From Paracoccus bogoriensis (lineage in GTDB: Bacteria > Pseudomonadota > Alphaproteobacteria > Rhodobacterales > Rhodobacteraceae), in the NCBI RefSeq assembly GCF_019431455.1, contig NZ_JAHYSR010000001.1:62001-126000 (forward strand): DNA of 64,000 nucleotides. Reading direction: 5' to 3'. The number at the start of each line of letters is the position of its first letter. The stretch's first letter is position 1. The translations under genes were made by a program, and so were the position numbers. The notes beneath the pieces were generated by a model. The model was not told where the DNA came from. It was given only the letters and a program-made list of their open reading frames with translations, and ran no database searches. Of this stretch, positions 9,405-19,042 are shown in pieces.

Positions 9405-11765
9405 CTAGCGCATGCAGTTGCGCCGCGCCACCGTGCCGGGACCGCCGGGCGATTGCCCGAACCCCGCCAGCCGCACGGACAGGTCCAGACTGGTCTCGGG
9501 CCGCACCAGATCCGACGAGGTGAAGCGCCGCGTCACCCCCGTCTCGACCGCCAGACACTCGTTGCGATAGGTCACCCGCAGCGAGGCCCGCTGCGCGCGG
9601 TCGGCGGCAAAGTCATAGCGCGTTTCGGCCGTGCCCCACCAGCCATCGGCGATCTGCCAGCCGACCGTCGCGGCCAGTTCGCTGGTGTCGCTGGCGCGGC
9701 CTTCCTGGGCATCGCTGGCGATCCACAGATGTCCCGCCGACAATTGCAGGTCGGGCCGCAGCCAGCCAAGCCGCAATTCGTTGCGCGACACGGTCAGCGA
9801 ATCGTCGAACAGCGCCCGGTTGGCGATGGCCAGCCCCGTGCCGCTGTCGAAATGGGCCGCCAGCAGCCAGTCGGATTGCCGCCCCGCCAGCGGTCCCGCC
9901 CGCGAGAACGTTTCCTGAGAGCGCGCCCGGAAGACGCGCCCCCCCGTCAGCCCGATCGACCAGCCCGCCGGGTCCAGCCGCGTCCAGGTTGTGCCGATAT
10001 TGGCGCGCAGGCCGGTCTCGCGCGCATCCCAGCCCGGAAAGCGGTTGGCGGAAAACAGGTTGCCCTCGTCGAACTCGATCAGGCGGCTGTCCTCGTTGGG
10101 GATGTCGTCGTCGCTGCCCTGCGGCGAATAGAGAAGCTGGATTACTGGCTCGACCAGATGAGTGGCCGCGCCCGTGCCGCCCGCCAGCGGCCAGCGCAGT
10201 TCGGCGCCGATCAGCGGGTCCAGCCGCCCCACGACCGGCTCGAATCCGTCATCCTGCGCGATCCGGTAAAGATCGGCCTTCAGCGCAGTCAGCGCGGCGG
10301 CTACCACGCCGCCCGGCAGGATCGCATGGCGCCGCCAATCCACCCCGACCGAGCCGCGCGCCACGTCGCGGCCCAGGATGTTCTCGTCCGAGGGGCGGCG
10401 ATGGGCGTGGACCGACCATTCCAGCAGCGCCTCGCCGCCGATCAGGTCGGGGCTCATCCGGCGCACCCAGATCGCGGTGGCGACCTGGGCGGGAGATGTC
10501 GCGTTGTCCTCGTCCTCGCGCAGCGAATGGTAATTGCCGACCCGGCCCCAGAACAGCCGGTCGCGGCGCACCCTTTCGACCGAGACGCCCGACCACAGCC
10601 GGTCGGCATTCGTCACGCCGTAATCCAGCAGATAGGCGCGGTCGGTCGCGGCCTGCAATTGTGCCGCCAGCCGGTAGCCGCGCGCCAGATCGAACAGGGC
10701 CGCGCCAAAGACATAGCCGCGCGTCTCGCCGGGGCGCAGGTCGTCGCGGCTGATCGCGCCGTTCCATTCGGTCGCGCCATTGGCGAAGGCATGGCGATAG
10801 CGCGCCTCCAGCGTGCGGGTGCGGCCAAAGGACAGATAGGGCGTCAGCGTCACATCCGCCTGATCGCCAAGCGTTTGAAAATAAGGCAATTTCAACCCGA
10901 AGCCCAGCCCCGAGGTCGTGCGGATCTGCGGGCGCAGGAAACCGCTTTGCCGCGCAACGGTCGGATCGGGCGCAGTGATCGTGAAGGGCAGCTGCGCCAG
11001 CGGGAGGCCGAAGGCGCGGAATTGCGGATGCTCGAAGGACAAACGCCGTGCTTCGGCGTCATGGGTGATGCTGCGGGCGCGGATTTCCCAGAGGGGGGCG
11101 GGATCGCCCGCGCAGATCCGGCAGGACGAGGCCGCGACCCGGCGCAGCGTGGTGATGCGCCCGCCTTGGCTGCGTTCGGCCTGGGACGCGGCCAGCTGCA
11201 ATTCGCGGGCGATGACCATGCGCGCGCCGCGCAGGATGCCGTCCTGCAATTCGCCGTCGATCTGGCCCGCGTCGGCGATCAGCACGGCCTCGGCATCGGG
11301 GTCCGTGGCGCCGGGGCGCGACAGGTGGATCGGCCCTTCCAGCGTCAGATCGCCCGAGGCGCCGTCCACGATGATGCGCGAGGCGACCAGACGCGCGCCC
11401 TGATACCAGACCACCACCCCGCCCGAGGCGATCAGCGTCCGGTCCCCCCGCAGCGCGACGTGATCGGCCAGGACCGTGGCCGCGCCGCCCTGCCGCGCGC
11501 CCGCCGAGCCGGGCAGGGTGACACGCTGGTCGGGATCGACGGCTTCGGGGTTGGCGGGCGTGGGTGTGCGGTCGCCCACCGGGGCGCTGCCCAGTTCCTG
11601 CGCGGCGGGGGCAAGGGCAGCCCCTCCGCTGCGATCGGCCAGCGGCGTGCCCGTCATCACCGACATGTCGATGAAAGGCGCCTCGGGACCGGGTTGCGCC
11701 CCGGCTGAGGCCGCCCCGATCATCAGGGCCAGCGCCGAGGTCAGGATCAGGCTCTTGCGGGTCAT
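9405..11765 (-). CDS. lptD: LPS-assembly outer-membrane protein LptD
   Basis: A 786-residue outer-membrane protein that inserts lipopolysaccharide into the outer leaflet with LptE. A signal peptide (MTRKSLILTSALALMIGAASA-GA) leads into an OstA-like jellyroll domain (about residues 90-220, with LVASRIIVDGASGDLTLEGPI) and then a C-terminal beta-barrel of about 500 residues ending RRNCMR. Two Cys occur in SSCRICAGDP and a third in the C-terminal strand region (NECLAVETG), which could form inter-domain disulfides. Start overlaps the lptG stop by 4 nt. Confidence 0.94.
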   Translation of the reverse strand: MTRKSLILTSALALMIGAASAGAQPGPEAPFIDMSVMTGTPLADRSGGAALAPAAQELGSAPVGDRTPTPANPEAVDPDQRVTLPGSAGARQGGAATVLADHVALRGDRTLIASGGVVVWYQGARLVASRIIVDGASGDLTLEGPIHLSRPGATDPDAEAVLIADAGQIDGELQDGILRGARMVIARELQLAASQAERSQGGRITTLRRVAASSCRICAGDPAPLWEIRARSITHDAEARRLSFEHPQFRAFGLPLAQLPFTITAPDPTVARQSGFLRPQIRTTSGLGFGLKLPYFQTLGDQADVTLTPYLSFGRTRTLEARYRHAFANGATEWNGAISRDDLRPGETRGYVFGAALFDLARGYRLAAQLQAATDRAYLLDYGVTNADRLWSGVSVERVRRDRLFWGRVGNYHSLREDEDNATSPAQVATAIWVRRMSPDLIGGEALLEWSVHAHRRPSDENILGRDVARGSVGVDWRRHAILPGGVVAAALTALKADLYRIAQDDGFEPVVGRLDPLIGAELRWPLAGGTGAATHLVEPVIQLLYSPQGSDDDIPNEDSRLIEFDEGNLFSANRFPGWDARETGLRANIGTTWTRLDPAGWSIGLTGGRVFRARSQETFSRAGPLAGRQSDWLLAAHFDSGTGLAIANRALFDDSLTVSRNELRLGWLRPDLQLSAGHLWIASDAQEGRASDTSELAATVGWQIADGWWGTAETRYDFAADRAQRASLRVTYRNECLAVETGVTRRFTSSDLVRPETSLDLSVRLAGFGQSPGGPGTVARRNCMR

Positions 11766-12862
11766 CCGTCCTCTCGCTTCAGGATCAGGGCGACGGCCAG
11801 GGCCGCGCCCACGGCGGGCGGGGTCCAGGCGGCCATTTCCGGCGTGATCTGGCCGTTGTCGCCCAGAACCTGCGCCAGATTGCGCAGGAAGAACAGCGCA
11901 ATCCCTCCGCCAAAGGCCATCAGCACCGCCGCGCCCGTATTGCGGCCGCGCACATGCTGCATCGTGAAGGCCGCCGCAATCAGGATCATCGCGGCCATCA
12001 TCGCGGGCCGAGCCAGTTCCATCTGGAACCAGACCTTGTGGCGGGCGGCGGAAAAGCCCGCGCGTTCCAGCCCGTCGATGAAGGCGGGCAATTGCCAGAC
12101 CGGCACAGAGTCGGGCCGCCCGAACCCCTCGCGGATGCGCTGCGCGGTCAGATCCGAGGGCAGGCGCAATTCATCCCGCACCACCATTGCGGCCTGCGGA
12201 TTGGGCGCGTCCAGCGGAAAGTCGCGCGCGTCCGTCAGCACCCATTCGCCAGGCTCCAGCCGCGCCTCGCGTGCCTCGATCCGGCGGACGGGGCCGCGGC
12301 TTTCGTCAAAGATCAGGAAGCTGGCCTGATACAGCACTGCCGCATCGGGGCTGGTCCGCGCGGCGCGGATCACGACCTGCCCGCCGCCCTGCGGGAAGCC
12401 CTGACGAAGCCAGACCTCGCTTTCGCCCAGACTGACCGTCTGTTGCCCGTTCCGGTCGATCGCGGCCACCGCATCGTCGTAAAGTCCGCCCGTCACCGCG
12501 ACCAGCGGGTTCACCAGCGCGACCGCCAACACCCCCACCGCCGCCGCCGTCAGCGCGGGCACGGCCACGCATCGCAGGGCGGACCGCCCGGAGGCGCGGA
12601 TCGCCACCATCTCGGACGACCGGGCCAGCCCGATGAACAACGCAATTCCCGACAGGACCGTGATCAGCGGCAGGATGGAATAGAAGCTGCCCGTCACGTT
12701 CAGCGCGGCAATGCCCGCGGCCTCGGACAGGCCGATGCCCCGGCCCGAAAAGCGGCGGACCGTCTCGATCATGTCGATCAGGAACAGGATCAGCCCGAAC
12801 ACTGCCGCGATCAGCGTCAGAACCCGCAGATAGCGCCGCGCCAGATACCGCGCCAGGATCAC
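11762..12862 (-). CDS. lptG: LPS export ABC transporter permease LptG
   Basis: A 366-residue YjgP/YjgQ-family permease of the LptB2FG complex that extracts LPS from the inner membrane. Membrane segments lie near the N-terminus (LTLIAAVFGLILFLIDMIE and the SFYSILPLITVLSGIALFIGL region), then a periplasmic domain, then C-terminal segments. The frame runs 33 codons further upstream, but GTG at 12862 overlaps the lptF stop (GTGA) and yields the family start (V/M)ILARYLARRYLRV. The ATPase LptB is not in the window. Confidence 0.94.
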   Translation of the reverse strand: MILARYLARRYLRVLTLIAAVFGLILFLIDMIETVRRFSGRGIGLSEAAGIAALNVTGSFYSILPLITVLSGIALFIGLARSSEMVAIRASGRSALRCVAVPALTAAAVGVLAVALVNPLVAVTGGLYDDAVAAIDRNGQQTVSLGESEVWLRQGFPQGGGQVVIRAARTSPDAAVLYQASFLIFDESRGPVRRIEAREARLEPGEWVLTDARDFPLDAPNPQAAMVVRDELRLPSDLTAQRIREGFGRPDSVPVWQLPAFIDGLERAGFSAARHKVWFQMELARPAMMAAMILIAAAFTMQHVRGRNTGAAVLMAFGGGIALFFLRNLAQVLGDNGQITPEMAAWTPPAVGAALAVALILKREDG

Positions 12863-13974
12863 GACGCGCCCCCTTTCGGCCCGCGCGCCCGCCCGGCCAG
12901 CCACAGCAGCGCGACCGACAGGAACCCGCCGACCAGCGCCGGGACGTAAAGCAGCGGCCACAGGCCTGGATTGCGGCCGACCTGCCCGGCGGCCAGATTC
13001 GACAGGAACTGCACCAGGATCAGGCCCAGGATCGCCCAGCCCACCTGCCGCCAGACCCCGAACCGCGAGAACCCGCCGATCAGCAGCGTCGCAAAGCCCA
13101 GCATCGCGGCAACCGGAGACAGCAGGGGTTGGGCGATCCGCTCATGCGCCTCGGCCCGCGCGGCGCCGGCGCTGGCGCCCGTGGCCTCCAGCAGCGCCTG
13201 ATCGGGCGCCAGCAGGCGCAGCGTGCCGTAATCGCGCAGATCGCGCCCCCGTTCGGACCGGCCCCCGGTCAGCGCGCCGATATCATAGCTGAACTCGGCA
13301 AAACGCGTCACGGCCAGCCCGGGACCGTCCTCGCGCAGTGTCTGGATCATGCCGTTCAGCAGGACCAGGACCGGCCCGGTCTGGGTCCGCACGACCAGAG
13401 CCTCTTCCGAGGAATAGGTCACGGCGGCGCGCGGATTGCGCCGGTCCTCGATGAACAGGTCCAGCAGCCGCCCGTCGGCGGCCACGTCGCGGACAAACAG
13501 CGTGATCCCCCGCGCCGGATACTGGAACGCGCCGGGGCGCAGGAATTGCGCGGCCACGTTTTCGGCGATCTCGGCCTGCCGGTCGGCCAGCCGCGCCCGC
13601 GCCATGGGCACCAGCTCGTGGACCAGCACCGCCACCATCAGCGCGACCATCACGCCGAAGACCGCAACCGGCCGCGCCAGCCGCCAGGGCGACAGCCCTG
13701 CCGCCTGCATGGCGACCAGCTCGGATTCGTTCGACAGCCGGTTCGTGCCATAGGCCGTCGCCGCGAAGGCCGCGACCGGCAGGACGGTGGCGATCACGAT
13801 GGGCAGGGTCAGCGCGGTGAATTCCAGCACGACCAGCGCGGTCTGCCCGTCATTCAGCAAATCGTCGAACAGCCGCACCGCCCGGTTGATCCAGTAAACC
13901 GAGACCAGGACCAGCGCGAAGAACCCGAAAAGGGTCGTCAGCAGGCCAAGCATGTATCGGTCGATCTGGCGCAT
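12859..13974 (-). CDS. lptF: LPS export ABC transporter permease LptF
   Basis: A 371-residue partner permease of LptG. It starts MRQIDRYMLGLLTTLFGFFALVLVS (first membrane helix), has NRLSNESELVAMQAAGLSPWRLARP (coupling-helix region) and a C-terminal membrane block (LVGGFLSVALLWLAG). An upstream ATG at 14010 is possible, but 13974 gives the family N-terminus and has GGGCGGGG close by. It is the first gene of lptF-lptG-lptD-surA-pdxA-rsmA and is divergent from pepA, with 121 nt between the starts for both promoters. Confidence 0.94.
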   Translation of the reverse strand: MRQIDRYMLGLLTTLFGFFALVLVSVYWINRAVRLFDDLLNDGQTALVVLEFTALTLPIVIATVLPVAAFAATAYGTNRLSNESELVAMQAAGLSPWRLARPVAVFGVMVALMVAVLVHELVPMARARLADRQAEIAENVAAQFLRPGAFQYPARGITLFVRDVAADGRLLDLFIEDRRNPRAAVTYSSEEALVVRTQTGPVLVLLNGMIQTLREDGPGLAVTRFAEFSYDIGALTGGRSERGRDLRDYGTLRLLAPDQALLEATGASAGAARAEAHERIAQPLLSPVAAMLGFATLLIGGFSRFGVWRQVGWAILGLILVQFLSNLAAGQVGRNPGLWPLLYVPALVGGFLSVALLWLAGRARGPKGGAS

Positions 13975-14095
13975 CCCCGCCCTTTGCCCCCGCCCTATGC
14001 CGCGTGACATTCCGCCCTGCTTAGCCGCAAGGGCGGCTCTGGAAAAGGGCCGGGCGCGGGTCTAGGGTCATGCGCAACCAGACGTGAGGACAACG

Positions 14096-15574
14096 ATGAC
14101 ACAGCCCGTCCAGATCAGCTTCACCGAAACCGCCGCCGACCGGCTTGCCACGCATGAAGGCCGCGCCGCCCTGATCCTGGGCGCCGACGGCAAGCTGCCC
14201 GGCCGCCTGCCGCGCGCGCTGCGCGAGGCGGTGACGCGGGCGCTGGGCTCCAAGGCGGGCAAGGCGCTGAAACCCGGTCAGGCGCTGGAACTGGCCTTCC
14301 CCGCGGGCCTGCGGGTCGAGACGCTGCTGCTGGTCAACCTGCCTGCCGGCGCCTCGGTCTTGGATGCGCGCCGGGCGGGCGCGGCCATCGGCGCGCGGCT
14401 GGGCGGCCAGCACATGCTGGTCATGGCGGGCGCGCATAAGCGCGCGGGCGACATCGCGCTGGGCCTTGCGCTGCGCGGATACGACTTTGACGCCTACCGC
14501 AGCAAGCGCGACGATGACGAGAACGGCGCGCCCTTGCAGCCCCGCGTGACCTTCATGGTCAAGGATCCGGAATCGCTGGCGAAATCCGCAGCCGACGCGG
14601 CGGCTCTGGCCGAGGGCGTGTTCTTCACCCGCGATCTGGTCAACGAACCGGCCAATGTCCTGACCACGACCGATTTCGCCGACCGCCTGCTGGCCATGCG
14701 CGAACTGGGCCTTGAAGTCGAGGTGATCGAGGAAAAGAAGCTGGCCAAGCTGGGTATGCGCGCGCTTCTTGCGGTGGGGCAGGGCAGCGAATCGCCCTCC
14801 AGGGTCGTGGTGATGCGCTGGAACGGCGCGGGCGATCAGGCCCCGCTGGCGCTGGTCGGCAAGGGCGTCGTCTTCGATTCGGGCGGCATCTCGATCAAGC
14901 CCGCTGCCGGGATGGAAGAAATGACGATGGATATGGGCGGCGCGGGCGTCGTGGCGGGCGTCATGCGCACGCTGGCGCTGCGCCGCGCCAAGGCCAATGT
15001 CGTGGGCCTTGTCGGCCTGGTCGAGAACATGCCCGACGGTCGCGCCCAACGCCCCGGCGACATCGTGAAATCCATGAAGGGCGACACGATCGAGGTCATC
15101 AATACCGATGCCGAAGGCCGCCTCGTCCTGGCCGACGTGCTCTGGTATGCCCAGCAGGAATACAAGCCCGCCGCCGTGATCGACCTGGCGACCCTGACCG
15201 GCGCGGTCATCATCGCATTGGGCCATGAGAATGCGGGCGTCTTCGCCAATGACGACGCGCTGGCCGACAGCATCCTGGCAGCCGCAAGGGCCGAGGGCGA
15301 GGGCGCATGGCGCCTGCCGCTGGGTCCGTCCTATGACAGCCTGATCAAGTCGCGTCTGGCGGACATGAAGAATACCGGCGGCCGCGCGGCAGGATCGATC
15401 ACGGCGGCGCAGTTCCTGCAGCGCTTCATCGCCGAGGGTCAGCCCTGGGCGCATATCGACATCGCGGGCGTGACCCTGCCGCCTTCGGCCACGGATCTGG
15501 CGCCCAAGGGCGCGACGGGCTGGGGCGTGATGACGCTCGACCGCCTCATCCGCGACCGGTTCGAAAGCAAGTGA
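14096..15574 (+). CDS. pepA: Leucyl aminopeptidase (M17)
   Basis: A 492-residue cytosolic M17 aminopeptidase with two metal ions, cleaving N-terminal residues from peptides. The catalytic C-terminal domain shows GKGVVFDSGGISIKP, MDMGGAGVV and the signature NTDAEGRLVLADVL. Residues 1-170 form the N-terminal macro-like domain. The ATG at 14096 was preferred over an in-frame GTG at 14084 because GAGGA (14086-14090) lies 5 nt before it. In some bacteria PepA also binds DNA; nothing here tests that. Confidence 0.96.
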   Translation: MTQPVQISFTETAADRLATHEGRAALILGADGKLPGRLPRALREAVTRALGSKAGKALKPGQALELAFPAGLRVETLLLVNLPAGASVLDARRAGAAIGARLGGQHMLVMAGAHKRAGDIALGLALRGYDFDAYRSKRDDDENGAPLQPRVTFMVKDPESLAKSAADAAALAEGVFFTRDLVNEPANVLTTTDFADRLLAMRELGLEVEVIEEKKLAKLGMRALLAVGQGSESPSRVVVMRWNGAGDQAPLALVGKGVVFDSGGISIKPAAGMEEMTMDMGGAGVVAGVMRTLALRRAKANVVGLVGLVENMPDGRAQRPGDIVKSMKGDTIEVINTDAEGRLVLADVLWYAQQEYKPAAVIDLATLTGAVIIALGHENAGVFANDDALADSILAAARAEGEGAWRLPLGPSYDSLIKSRLADMKNTGGRAAGSITAAQFLQRFIAEGQPWAHIDIAGVTLPPSATDLAPKGATGWGVMTLDRLIRDRFESK

Positions 15575-15603
15575 CCCCGGCCCCGCATCCCCTTGCACCG
15601 ACA

Positions 15604-15625
15604 GGCCGCGCCCCCGGGCGCGGCC
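15604..15625. terminator. Hairpin after pepA
   Basis: GGCCGCGCC (15604-15612) pairs perfectly with GGCGCGGCC (15617-15625) around a 4-nt loop, 30 nt after the pepA stop. No T run follows, so it may protect or pause the transcript rather than terminate it. The rest of 15575-15803 shows no gene. Confidence 0.45.
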
Positions 15626-15803
15626 CCTGCGCCTGCGGAACGACCCCAGGCAGAGGACAGGCGACCCACGCGGAATGCACGCCCGGCGCGGGCCCCATCA
15701 GTGCCGCAAGCAAGCAATTCCTGGGACATATTCCCCTTGCGGCCGTCACCGCCCTGGATCTCTCGCGCGCCCTCGTTGCGGGTCAGGAGATCGCGGCCTG
15801 ACA

Positions 15804-16253
15804 ATGGGCAAGGCACTTTTCTATCATCTCACCCGCTCCCCGGCCGAGGATCTTCTGCCGCAACTTCTCAGCCGGGCCCTTGCCGCAGGCTGGCGCGTGG
15901 AATTGCGCGCCATGTCCCCCGCCCGACTGGAACGGCTTGATCTGCATCTGTGGCAGGGCGACGGCTTTTTGCCCCACGGCCTTGCGGGTGGCCCTCATAA
16001 CGACCGACAGCCGGTCCTTCTGACCCTGCCGCACCAGCAAGCGACGAACGCTCCTTCCTGTCTGATGACGCTGGACGGCCCGCCCCTCGATCCTGCGCAA
16101 ATCGCCCGGCTGAACCGAACATGTATCCTCTTCGACGGCAGCGATACGACCGCCGTGAACACGGCCCGCGATCAGTGGCGCCAGCTCTCCGCCGCGGGGA
16201 TCGCAGCAGAATACTGGTCCGAAGAATCAGGCCGTTGGGAAAGAAAGCGCTAG
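15804..16253 (+). CDS. holC: DNA polymerase III chi subunit
   Basis: A 149-residue HolC, the clamp-loader accessory subunit that links the polymerase III holoenzyme to SSB. Signature features: start MGKALFYHLTRSP, a basic middle (RLDLHLWQGDGFLPHG), VLLTLPHQQ, and TCILFDGSDTTAVNTARDQWRQL near the end. The start was set at the ATG giving this N-terminus; the frame runs upstream but carries nothing recognisable. Divergent pepA-lpt and linked pepA-holC is a common proteobacterial order. Confidence 0.93.
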   Translation: MGKALFYHLTRSPAEDLLPQLLSRALAAGWRVELRAMSPARLERLDLHLWQGDGFLPHGLAGGPHNDRQPVLLTLPHQQATNAPSCLMTLDGPPLDPAQIARLNRTCILFDGSDTTAVNTARDQWRQLSAAGIAAEYWSEESGRWERKR

Positions 16254-16314
16254 GCCAGCCAGACCTTTGCCTTGGTCCAGACATCCACGGGGGGTGAATT
16301 GGCCGCAGGCCAAG

Positions 16315-16334
16315 AGGGGGGCAGTCAGCCCCCT
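16315..16334. repeat. GC-rich intergenic hairpin, copy E (weaker)
   Basis: AGGGGGGC (16315-16322) can pair with GCCCCCT (16328-16334) with one unpaired G, and the right flank is TTCCCC. It lies between the convergent holC and urtE genes, where a shared terminator would be expected. Confidence 0.4.
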
Positions 16335-16357
16335 TTCCCCGCCCGCGGCAACGTTCC

Positions 16358-17065
16358 TCAGGCTGCCTGATGGCCCGCCAGAAGCCCGTGCAGATCGTCG
16401 CGGGACAGACGCTCCTTCGGCCCCTGCACGACCGCGCGGCCGCGCTCCATCACCAGGAAGGTGTCGCCCAGATCCCAGGCGAAATCGAAGAACTGCTCGA
16501 CCAGAACGATCGCCATGTCGCCCCGGTCGCGCAGGGCGGCGATGACGCGGCCGATCTGGGCGATGATGTTGGGCTGGATCCCCTCGGTCGGCTCGTCCAG
16601 CAGCAGCACGCGCGGCCGCGTGATCAGCGCCCGGGCGATGGCAAGCTGCTGCTGCTGTCCGCCCGACAGATCGCCACCCCGCCGATGCGCCATCTCGGCC
16701 AGCACGGGGAAGCTGTCAAAGATCTCATCGGGAATGGCGCGCTCGGCGCGGGGCAGGCAGGCGAAGCCTGTCTCCAGATTCTCGCGCACGGTCAGCATCG
16801 GAAAGATCGCGCGGCCCTGTGGGACATAGCCCACGCCCATCCGCGCCATGGCCTGCGCGCTGATCCGGCCCAGGGGCTTGCCGTCCAGCGACAGATTCCC
16901 CCCGGACCGCGGATGTCGTCCCGCCAGCAGATTCATCAGCGAGGTCTTGCCGACCCCGTTGCTGCCCATCACGCAGGTCACTGCGCCGGGCCGGGCGGTG
17001 ATGTCGATGCCGTGCAGGATCTGGCTGCCGCCGTAATGCAGGGTCAGGTTCGTGGCTTCCAGCAT
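16358..17065 (-). CDS. urtE: Urea ABC transporter ATP-binding protein UrtE
   Basis: A 235-residue LivF-like ATPase of the urea importer. Walker A is GSNGVGKTS (about 34-42), the signature is LSGGQQQQLAIARAL, Walker B is VLLLDEPTEGIQPNI, and the switch His is replaced by Gln-containing LVEQ as usual for UrtE/LivF. Last gene of urtABCDE, 1 nt after the urtD stop. Subfamily assignment rests on position beside urtD and the urease operon as well as sequence. Confidence 0.95.
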   Translation of the reverse strand: MLEATNLTLHYGGSQILHGIDITARPGAVTCVMGSNGVGKTSLMNLLAGRHPRSGGNLSLDGKPLGRISAQAMARMGVGYVPQGRAIFPMLTVRENLETGFACLPRAERAIPDEIFDSFPVLAEMAHRRGGDLSGGQQQQLAIARALITRPRVLLLDEPTEGIQPNIIAQIGRVIAALRDRGDMAIVLVEQFFDFAWDLGDTFLVMERGRAVVQGPKERLSRDDLHGLLAGHQAA

Positions 17066-17066
17066 C

Positions 17067-17807
17067 TTATCGCCCCAGATAGACTTCGATCACATCGGGA
17101 TTGCGCGTCACATGGTCCAGCGAGCCCTCGGCCAGGACCGATCCCTGATGCAGCACCGTCACGCGGCAATTCAGGCGGCGCACGAAATCCATGTCGTGTT
17201 CCACCACCACCACGGCCCGCGTCTCGGCCAGACGGCAGAGCAGCGTCGTCGTCTGCTCGCGCTCGGCCAGGGTCATGCCGGCCGCCGGCTCGTCCACCAG
17301 CAGCAGGCGCGGGTCCGAGGCCAAGAGCATCCCGATCTCCAGCCATTGCTTCTGGCCGTGGCTCAGCTCGCCCGCCTTGCGCTCTATGTGATCGGACAGT
17401 CCGACCTCGGCGGCCAGCTCCGCCACCCGCGCCTCGCTGTCGGGCGAGGGCCGCCAGCGCAGCACCGCAAGGGGGCCGCGCTCGGCCTTCAGCGCCATGG
17501 TCAGGTTCTCGGCCACGGTCTGGTCCTCGAAGACGGTCGGGCGCTGGAACTTGCGGCCGATCCCCTCGCGGGCGATCTGGGCCTCGTTCATCCGCAGCAG
17601 CGATTTCGACCCCTCGGCCCACAGGACTTCGCCCTCGTCGGGGCGGGTCTTGCCGGTCACGATATCCATGAAGGTCGTCTTGCCCGCCCCGTTCGGCCCG
17701 ATCACCGCGCGCAGTTCCGCCGCGCCGATGGAAAAGGACAGGTTGTTGATCGCCTTGAACCCGTCAAAGGTCTTGCTGATCCCGCGGACTTCCAGAAGCG
17801 CGCTCAT
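17067..17807 (-). CDS. urtD: Urea ABC transporter ATP-binding protein UrtD
   Basis: A 246-residue LivG-like ATPase. Walker A GPNGAGKTTF (about 39-48), FQRPTVFEDQTVAENL Q-loop region, LSHGQKQWLEIGMLL in place of a canonical LSGGQ signature (typical of UrtD), Walker B RLLLVDEPAAGMT, and VVEHDMDFVR with the switch His. ATG at 17807 overlaps the urtC stop by 4 nt. Confidence 0.95.
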   Translation of the reverse strand: MSALLEVRGISKTFDGFKAINNLSFSIGAAELRAVIGPNGAGKTTFMDIVTGKTRPDEGEVLWAEGSKSLLRMNEAQIAREGIGRKFQRPTVFEDQTVAENLTMALKAERGPLAVLRWRPSPDSEARVAELAAEVGLSDHIERKAGELSHGQKQWLEIGMLLASDPRLLLVDEPAAGMTLAEREQTTTLLCRLAETRAVVVVEHDMDFVRRLNCRVTVLHQGSVLAEGSLDHVTRNPDVIEVYLGR

Positions 17808-19039
17808 GCCGTGGCCTCTTTCTCCTGAAGGGCGCCCTGATCCGGGCCCAGATCGCGGCCATGGCGGCGCGGCGGCAGGATGCCCGATAGCCGGTCGAAC
17901 AGGCCCGCGATGCCCTTGGGCGCAAACAGCGTGACCAGCACGAAGGTCAGGCCAAGCGCCACCTGCCACCAATCGACCCAGTTCACCACATAGCCCGGCA
18001 GATGGATCGAGGGCGCCCGCCCGCCGGTGAACCAGCTGGACAGCAGCGACACGATCACCGCCCCGATCACCGCGCCGTAAAGCCGCCCGCGCCCGCCGAT
18101 TGCCACCCAGACCGCCAGATAGATCGAGGCGATGGGCATCAGCTCTGCCGGGTTGATGATCCCCGCCTGCGGGTAATAGAGCGCCCCCGCCACGGCCGTC
18201 ATCATCGCGGCGATGGTGAAGACGGCCAGCTTGAACCCCTCGACCGGGTAGCCCAGGAACCGCACGCGCGTCTCGTCGTCGCGGATCGCGCGCACGACGC
18301 TGCCGAACTTGCCGCTGACCAGCCAGGCGGCCAGCGCATAGCCCAGGGCCAGCGCCAGCGCCGAGGCCCAGAGGAACCAGACCGACAGCGTGGCCTGCCC
18401 GACATGGTCTAGGCCCGGAATGTTCTGCAGGCCCGACAGCCCGTTATTGCCCCGAAACCCGCTGTCGTTCTGGAAGAGCCACAGCGCCAGCGCCAGCGTC
18501 ATCGCCTGCGTCAGGATGGACAGATAGACGCCGTTCACGCGGCTTCGGAAGGCCAGCCATCCAAAGACCAGCGCCAGAAGACCCGGCACGGCCAGAACAA
18601 GGATCAGTTGCGCCGTCAACGAATGGGCGAAGCTCCAGACCAGCGGCAATTCGGACGATCCGACCACGCCGAAGATCTGATTGGTCACCGCATCCTGCAA
18701 TTCCTGCGCGGTGGCGGGAATGGGCTGCTGGGCCAGTTGGGCCGCGACAATGGTCTCGGTCCGGGCATACATCAGCCATTGCCCGATCATGTAGCCACCC
18801 AGCCCGAAGAACGCCATCTGGCCAAGCGACAGGATGCCCAGATAGCCCCAGACCAGATCCATCGCCACGGCGGCCAGCGCAAGGCACAGCGTCTTGCCCA
18901 ACAGCTTGATCATCGAGACCGGTATCGCGCCCGATCCATAGGCCGCGCTGCCCGCCGTGACTGCGGCGGTAAAGACCGCCAGCACCGTCAGCACGACCAG
19001 CACCGAGGGGTGACGCAGCACGAAGGGGGTGCGTGTCAT
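17804..19039 (-). CDS. urtC: Urea ABC transporter permease UrtC
   Basis: A 411-residue LivM-like permease with about ten hydrophobic segments. SLGQMAFFGLGGYMIGQWLM and the long extracellular insert are typical of UrtC, and IYLAVWVAIGGRGRLYGAVIGAVIV is the conserved region that couples to the ATPase. Stop overlaps urtD by 4 nt; it begins 3 nt after urtB ends. Pairs with UrtB to form the membrane channel. Confidence 0.95.
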   Translation of the reverse strand: MTRTPFVLRHPSVLVVLTVLAVFTAAVTAGSAAYGSGAIPVSMIKLLGKTLCLALAAVAMDLVWGYLGILSLGQMAFFGLGGYMIGQWLMYARTETIVAAQLAQQPIPATAQELQDAVTNQIFGVVGSSELPLVWSFAHSLTAQLILVLAVPGLLALVFGWLAFRSRVNGVYLSILTQAMTLALALWLFQNDSGFRGNNGLSGLQNIPGLDHVGQATLSVWFLWASALALALGYALAAWLVSGKFGSVVRAIRDDETRVRFLGYPVEGFKLAVFTIAAMMTAVAGALYYPQAGIINPAELMPIASIYLAVWVAIGGRGRLYGAVIGAVIVSLLSSWFTGGRAPSIHLPGYVVNWVDWWQVALGLTFVLVTLFAPKGIAGLFDRLSGILPPRRHGRDLGPDQGALQEKEATA

Positions 19040-19042
19040 GGC

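Noticed and set aside
9264-11708. An 814-codon plus-strand open frame opposite lptD
   Set aside because: Arg/Gln/Ala-rich shadow of the lptD coding sequence, with no recognisable motif or ribosome binding site.
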